Shown piece by piece: positions 6,141 through 9,672 of a stretch of 9,672 bases of DNA. The notes under the pieces are model-generated. The model made no database searches and was not told the DNA's origin. It saw nothing but the letters and a program-made list of their open reading frames with translations. Source of the DNA: Enterococcaceae bacterium (GTDB taxonomy: Bacteria > Bacillota > Bacilli > Lactobacillales > Catellicoccaceae); NCBI GenBank assembly GCA_030150665.1, contig JASLFJ010000018.1, forward strand, positions 1 through 9,672, given 5' to 3'. Numbering within the stretch: the stretch's first letter is position 1; every line of letters begins with the position of its first letter. The translations under genes and the position numbers were made by a program.

Positions 6141-8852
6141 ATGACTGACTCTAAAGATAAAACAACTTCAGAACACTTATCTGAAAAAGACCTGTCATCT
6201 ACTTCTGATCCACCAATACCACATAATACGAACATAACTTCTGAATCACATCAAGATATCTCTAAAGATAGCTCTCCATTTGATGCTATGGATTTATCGA
6301 AAACCAGTCCTTTTTACCCTGATCAGCTTTCATTAACAGAAGTAGCTAGTAGCTTGCAAGATGATCAAGATGAAGCTGAATCACTAAATACGCTATCAGA
6401 AGAATTGCCTTCAACTGCAGCACGTAGCCATTCTAGAAAAACAAAACGCCACTCTGAAAAATTTTTACATATTTTTCATTTTAACCTTGCATATAGAACA
6501 TTAAGAATTGTGTTCCTCTCACTACTTATTTTATTTCTATTTTTAGGTAGTCTAGGAGCAGGAATGGGTATTGGCTATTTTGCATTTTTAGTCGCTAAAT
6601 CTCCTATTCCAACAGAGCAAAATTTATCAGAAGCTTTAGAGACTACAGATGAAATGTCTCAACTTTTATATGCAAATGGTGAAACAATTGCAGAAATTCA
6701 AACAGACTTAATAAGAACAACAGTTGCCTCAGAAGATATCTCTCCTCTCATTAAAGAAGCTTTAATTGCAACAGAAGATGAATATTTCCTACAACATCAA
6801 GGAATTGTGCCTAAAGCGATTGTCCGTGCAGTTCTTTCTGAAGCTATTGGCTATGGTGGTGGTTCTGGAGGATCTACAATTACCCAACAGCTAGTCAAAC
6901 AGCAATTATTAACCAGTGAAACTAATTATAAACGAAAAGCCAATGAAATTTTACTTGCCATGCGATTAGAAAAATTCTTCTCCAAAGATGATATTTTAAC
7001 AGCCTATTTAAATGTCTCTCCGTTTGGAAGAAATAATAAAGGACAAAATATTGCAGGAATAGAAACAGCAGCTCAAGGTATATTTGGCGTATCTGCAAAA
7101 GATGTATCCTTACCTCAAGCTGCTTATCTTGCTGGACTTCCGCAAAGCCCTATTATTTACAACCCTTATACAAATACAGGAGAAAAAAAAGAAGCTATTC
7201 CAGCTGGTATTGAACGTAAAAATCATGTGCTATTTAATATGTACCGAACAGGAGCTATTTCTAAAGAAGAATATGAACAAGCTAAAGCTTATGATATTAC
7301 ACAAGACTTTATTGAACCTGAAACCGTTGATAGTGTTTATTATGATTATCTATACTATTATCTTCAAGATGAAGTCTTACAAATTTTGGTCAAGCAACAT
7401 TATGAACAAGATGGTATTTCTGAGGAAGCATTTAAAAATTCAAAAGAATTACAAGAAAAATATTATGAACTTGCAGAACGAGATCTGAAACATAAAGGAT
7501 ATACGATAGAAACAACCATTGATGAACAAATTTATAATGCACTGCAAGCAGCAACTACAGATTACGGTTATATTTTAGACGATGGTCGAGATATGATGAT
7601 CCAAGTAGGTAGTATCTTACAAGAAAATACGACAGGAAAAATTTTAGGATTTATTGGTGGACGAGATTATGATTACAATCAAAATAATCATGCTTTTTAT
7701 ACAAGAAGATCTCCTGCCTCAACTATTAAACCGATTATTGCTTACGCACCGGCTATTGATATTGGTTTAGTAGGCACACAAACACAACTTTCTAATTTCC
7801 CAACAACCTTTACTACGCTAGAAAATCGTGGGGATCCTGTGACCAATTATGGTGGGACTACGGGGGATTCTTTTGTATCAGTACAAGAAGCTTTAAAAGA
7901 TTCCTTAAATATCCCTGTATTTCACCTATATAAAGCACTCCTTCAAGAAAAAAACCCCGAAGAATATTTTCAAAAAATGAATATTAAATTATCTCCAGAA
8001 GAATTTTTACGAGAATCCATCCCTCTAGGTGGAACCGATTATGGGGTAACTGTTGCAGAACAAACAGCTGCTTATGCGACATTAGCTAACGAAGGTATTT
8101 ATCATGAACCTTATGTAATTGAAACAATTAAAGATCCTCATGGCAATATTGTTTATGAGCATAAAGATGAGCCTGTTTCTGTTTTTAGTCCTGAAACAGC
8201 AAGTATTATGAATGATTTAATGAGTGATGTTTTAGATACAGGTACAGGACAAACAGCAAAAGATACGTTATTATCTCTAAGCTACCGTCTTGGTAATGCT
8301 GATTGGGTTGGAAAAACCGGAACATCTCAAGACAATAGAGATTATTGGTTTATTGCTTCTACTCCATCGATTACACTTAGTTCTTGGATTGGCTATGATG
8401 ATAATACACCGATGTATGATGCATGGGGTAAAAATAATATGAAATTTTGGGCATATACTGCTTATAGTGCTTATATAACACAACCTGAACTCTTTAATGT
8501 AGAAGAAGAATTTGAATTGTTAGATACCGTAATTCAAAGTGATGTTTCTAATTTTACTGGAGAAAAAATGGGAACCTTAGTTGTTGATAATAAATCTATT
8601 AAAGTACCCGGTACACGTGTTCCTAGTTATTATGCAGTAGGTGGAGCACCTGCTAGTCATTACCGATTTGGTATTGGTGGTACTGATGAAGATTATGAAG
8701 AAGTATGGCAACCTTATGTCTCTGGATCATTTTTAAATCGACATCCAAATCAATGGTTCCAAAGAAACAACCGAAGAAATTCAAGTAATTCAAGATCTTC
8801 AGATAGTACAACAACATCTTCAAGCGATGCCTTATTAGGTGAAGAAGAATAA
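6141..8852 (+). CDS. Class A penicillin-binding protein (bifunctional), PBP2A-like
   Basis: This bifunctional peptidoglycan synthase polymerises lipid II and cross-links the strands outside the membrane. The 903 residues contain, in order: a cytoplasmic tail of about 115 residues rich in Ser/Thr and Asp/Glu; a basic stretch (SRKTKRHSEK) and a membrane segment at about 123-152; a GT51 glycosyltransferase domain with ATEDEYFLQHQGI (catalytic E212 region) and GGSTITQQLVKQ (243-254); and a transpeptidase domain with S527-T-I-K530, S588-L-N590 and K725-T-G-T728. All active-site motifs are present. The C-terminus (about 785-903) ends in a low-complexity N/S/T/R tail and an acidic end. Overall this resembles Lactobacillales PBP2A. 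GAGGTGA (6129-6135) places the start at ATG 6141; ATG 6087 lies 3 nt past the -10 box. It is divergent from nagB and followed by a strong terminator, so monocistronic. Confidence 0.95.
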   Translation: MTDSKDKTTSEHLSEKDLSSTSDPPIPHNTNITSESHQDISKDSSPFDAMDLSKTSPFYPDQLSLTEVASSLQDDQDEAESLNTLSEELPSTAARSHSRKTKRHSEKFLHIFHFNLAYRTLRIVFLSLLILFLFLGSLGAGMGIGYFAFLVAKSPIPTEQNLSEALETTDEMSQLLYANGETIAEIQTDLIRTTVASEDISPLIKEALIATEDEYFLQHQGIVPKAIVRAVLSEAIGYGGGSGGSTITQQLVKQQLLTSETNYKRKANEILLAMRLEKFFSKDDILTAYLNVSPFGRNNKGQNIAGIETAAQGIFGVSAKDVSLPQAAYLAGLPQSPIIYNPYTNTGEKKEAIPAGIERKNHVLFNMYRTGAISKEEYEQAKAYDITQDFIEPETVDSVYYDYLYYYLQDEVLQILVKQHYEQDGISEEAFKNSKELQEKYYELAERDLKHKGYTIETTIDEQIYNALQAATTDYGYILDDGRDMMIQVGSILQENTTGKILGFIGGRDYDYNQNNHAFYTRRSPASTIKPIIAYAPAIDIGLVGTQTQLSNFPTTFTTLENRGDPVTNYGGTTGDSFVSVQEALKDSLNIPVFHLYKALLQEKNPEEYFQKMNIKLSPEEFLRESIPLGGTDYGVTVAEQTAAYATLANEGIYHEPYVIETIKDPHGNIVYEHKDEPVSVFSPETASIMNDLMSDVLDTGTGQTAKDTLLSLSYRLGNADWVGKTGTSQDNRDYWFIASTPSITLSSWIGYDDNTPMYDAWGKNNMKFWAYTAYSAYITQPELFNVEEEFELLDTVIQSDVSNFTGEKMGTLVVDNKSIKVPGTRVPSYYAVGGAPASHYRFGIGGTDEDYEEVWQPYVSGSFLNRHPNQWFQRNNRRNSSNSRSSDSTTTSSSDALLGEEE

Positions 8853-8860
8853 TTTAAAAT

Positions 8861-8897
8861 ACTAGAAAAGTCATCATACTTTTCTAGTGTTTTTTTA
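8861..8897 (+). terminator. Intrinsic terminator of the PBP gene
   Basis: ACTAGAAAAG (8861-8870) and CTTTTCTAGT (8879-8888) form a perfect 10-bp stem with an 8-nt loop. A run of T (8890-8896) follows, and the flanking A/T bases can extend the stem. It begins 8 nt past the stop codon. Confidence 0.92.
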
Positions 8898-8925
8898 TTT
8901 TTTTTATATAATTTATTTATAAGAT

Positions 8926-8968
8926 GGGCGTAAAACCCCTACGCCTTTAGGCTAGGGGATGTAAGCCC
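8926..8968. repeat. Subterminal hairpin of the IS605-type end
   Basis: CCCCTA (8936-8941) pairs with TAGGGG (8953-8958) and GCC (8943-8945) with GGC (8950-8952). The loop is TTTA and a single C (8942) is bulged. An outer GGGC/GCCC pair (8926-8929 and 8965-8968) brackets it. A short imperfect hairpin with one bulged base is what TnpA of IS200/IS605 elements recognises in single-stranded DNA. It directly abuts the tnpA stop codon. Confidence 0.7.
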
Positions 8969-9345
8969 TAACGACCTTGTTCTTGAATATATTTTAGGAT
9001 AATCTCTTTGCTTACATTTCTAATACTGCAAGAAAAATATCCATCACTCCAAAAGGTTCGTTCTTTTTAAAAATGCTGAGAAAGATATTTCTTATGCTTT
9101 TAACGCATTCGATAAGTTGTGAGTTGCTCCAATAATCTAACGATTTCAAGAATACTCCATTTCGGGGAATATCTGATTAGGATATGAATAGGGTCTTGGT
9201 CAATAACTTGCTCAATAACTTGCCAACCGTAATGATTAGCTGTGGATTCGATTTCAGCTTGAATATCATCACCGACTTTTTACGATATTTAATAACAATA
9301 TTACACGTAAAAATATTTGCTATGAGTTTTAGAGATCTATTCCAT
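8968..9345 (-). pseudogene. tnpA: Decayed IS200-like transposase (Y1 HUH)
   Basis: TnpA would excise and insert the element as single-stranded DNA using a His-U-His metal site and one tyrosine. Reading the minus strand and allowing frame changes recovers most of a normal 125-residue protein: NIVIKYRKK, then GDDIQAEIE, GWQVIEQVIDQD, RYSPKWSILEIVRLL, RTFWSDGYF and ILKYIQEQGR. It is dead several times over. There is a TAG at codon 3 (9337-9339). One frameshift lies near 9306 and a compensating one in an A5 run at 9277-9281, where A6 would restore R-K-K-V-G-D-D. TAA stops interrupt it at 9100-9102 and 9067-9069, the latter where the family usually has Trp. The first His of the HUH motif reads Pro (CCT, 9190-9192), followed by I-H. 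The tyrosine codon (8989-8991) survives. The ATG at 9343-9345 overlaps the stop of the small upstream ORF. Confidence 0.88.
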
Positions 9346-9476
9346 TACTTTTCTAAGCCTTTGCGAATGAGTTGGTAAACAGTACCTGAAAAACTTTTAA
9401 TAAAATTTTTTTGATACTCCTCAACCCTTACTACTAAATCGATAGGAAACTTAATTAATTTGGGTACACGTTCCAT
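9345..9476 (-). CDS. Small ribbon-helix-helix-like protein coupled to tnpA
   Basis: This 43-codon ORF reads without interruption. It opens with MERVPKLIKFPIDLVVRVEE and continues through SFSGTVYQLIRKGLEK. The pattern of a short strand (KLIKFP), helix (DLVVRVEEYQKN), a polar turn with SFSGT, then a second helix (VYQLIRKGLEK) fits a CopG/Arc-type ribbon-helix-helix DNA-binding unit, which acts as a dimer. An AAGGAG site lies upstream (9490-9496 region, about 10 nt from ATG). Its TAA shares one base with the ATG of tnpA (TAATG at 9347-9343), implying translational coupling. A role in repressing transposase or tnpB expression from the shared 89-bp divergent gap is inferred, not shown. Unlike tnpA it carries no lesion. 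It could also be a chance ORF or an accessory part of the element; the RHH fit and ribosome-binding site argue against chance. Confidence 0.55.
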   Translation of the reverse strand: MERVPKLIKFPIDLVVRVEEYQKNFIKSFSGTVYQLIRKGLEK

Positions 9477-9501
9477 TTGTATCACACTCCTTTTAAAAAT
9501 A

Positions 9502-9554
9502 TGTTATTGATACATACTAATACGCTACATAACTTATAGCATATACAGAAAAGA
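9502..9554. promoter_or_regulatory. Divergent promoter region between the RHH/tnpA genes and tnpB
   Basis: On the minus strand TGCTATAAG (TATAAG at 9533-9538) is an extended -10 with a weak TTCACC -35 at 16 bp. On the plus strand TTGATA (9507-9512) with TAACTT (9530-9535) at 17 bp could serve tnpB. The two candidates overlap. ATAC recurs in 9510-9523 (GATACATACTAATACG), the kind of short tandem repeat RHH dimers bind. These are guesses from pattern only. Confidence 0.3.
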
Positions 9555-9565
9555 GGTGAACATCA

Positions 9566-9672
9566 ATGATGGTACATAAGGCATATAAATTTAGAATCTA
9601 CCCAAACAAAGAACAAGAAATATTAATGAATAAAACATTTGGGTGTTCCCGATTTGTATTTAATCATTTTTT
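9566..9672 (+). CDS. tnpB: TnpB (IS605 OrfB) RNA-guided nuclease, N-terminal fragment
   Basis: The ORF opens with M-M-V-H and continues KAYKFRIYPNKEQEILMNKT, then FGCSRFVFNHF, before the window ends. This is the conserved N-terminus of IS605 OrfB/TnpB proteins (KAYKFRLYP.KEQ..L...FG..RFVYN). Full-length TnpB has about 370-400 residues with a RuvC-like nuclease guided by RNA made from the element's right end; none of that lies in this window. AGAGGTGA (9552-9559) sits 6 nt before ATG 9566; the adjacent ATG 9569 is also possible. The gene is divergent from the tnpA/RHH pair. The visible part is intact, in contrast to the heavily mutated tnpA. Confidence 0.93.
   Translation, partial: MMVHKAYKFRIYPNKEQEILMNKTFGCSRFVFNHF

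Larger units (their letters stand above)
8921..9672. mobile_element. IS200/IS605-family element, left part (right end outside window)
   Basis: The segment combines a terminal-type bulged hairpin (8936-8958), a broken Y1 transposase gene on the minus strand, a small ORF coupled to it, and a divergent tnpB start. This is the layout of the IS605/IS608 group, where the left end lies just past the tnpA stop. The exact left boundary is uncertain, between the pbp terminator (8897) and about 8930; 8921 is an estimate. Such elements make no terminal inverted repeats or target duplications, so none are expected. The insertion lies between genes and disrupts no host ORF. Confidence 0.8.

Noticed and set aside
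7084..7488. 134-codon open frame inside the PBP gene
   Set aside because: It is an alternative frame of a clearly coding region with intact GT51/transpeptidase motifs. Its K/L/I-rich product is typical of a frame shadow.
8277..8483. 68-codon minus-strand frame inside the PBP transpeptidase domain
   Set aside because: It is antisense to the KTGT region of the PBP. The Cys/Ile-rich product has no support.
9200..9223. Perfect 12-bp tandem repeat TCAATAACTTGC x2
   Set aside because: It encodes VIEQVIDQ within the tnpA remnant. The distance from the conserved Gly to the HUH position equals that in normal TnpA, so it is not an added duplication.
9184..9378. Plus-strand 64-codon open frame across the tnpA remnant
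   Set aside because: The antisense strand encodes recognisable TnpA residues, and the plus-strand frame has no ribosome-binding site or family resemblance.
1..9672. CRISPR array, tRNA/rRNA genes, toxin-antitoxin or phage modules
   Set aside because: I searched by eye for regularly spaced repeats, cloverleaf arms, small paired ORFs and phage genes. Nothing met even a weak standard apart from the IS605-type element.

Overview
The window is AT-rich and carries typical low-GC Gram-positive genes: a class A penicillin-binding protein with a long cytoplasmic tail, a membrane-anchored GH73 glucosaminidase, a Bacillus/Lactobacillales-type NagB, strong AGGAGG/GAGGTG ribosome-binding sites and AT-rich stem-loop terminators. 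Overall it reads as chromosome of a Lactobacillales member, probably Enterococcus/Vagococcus-like. Genus is an inference from protein style, not from a search.

Layout. Bases 2-388 hold the 3' end of a plus-strand family 2 glycosyltransferase. It converges on a minus-strand block, and a nested double hairpin (374-460) separates the two. Read in transcription order, the minus-strand block starts with a three-gene operon: an unrecognised 181-aa protein (4354-3809), a GH73 cell-wall glucosaminidase (3762-3124) and an uncharacterised TIM-barrel protein (3112-2426). It ends at a perfect 18-bp hairpin (2381-2422). Next come map, methionine aminopeptidase (2283-1498), with its own likely promoter, and a YihY/BrkB membrane protein (1425-460). 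On the plus strand from 4551 is a short FUSC/DUF939 membrane protein with a strong promoter. It converges on nagB (5970-5266, minus) over a shared bidirectional terminator. nagB has a near-consensus promoter and a NagR/GntR-type operator. Divergent from nagB is a class A PBP (6141-8852, plus) with its own terminator.

From about 8925 to the right edge lies an IS200/IS605-family element. It has a subterminal bulged hairpin, a decayed minus-strand tnpA (Y1 HUH transposase), an intact 43-codon ribbon-helix-helix-like ORF whose stop overlaps the tnpA start, and divergently the intact 5' end of tnpB, which runs off the window. The element sits just past the pbp terminator and breaks no host gene.

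Functionally the host genes centre on the envelope: glycan synthesis (glycosyltransferase, PBP), peptidoglycan cleavage (GH73) and amino-sugar catabolism (NagB), with map as housekeeping. The least explained items are the RHH-like ORF coupled to tnpA, the unrecognised 181-aa protein and TIM-barrel protein flanking the glucosaminidase, and the nested terminator that incorporates the ends of two genes. I found no CRISPR array, tRNA, rRNA or complete novel defence system.
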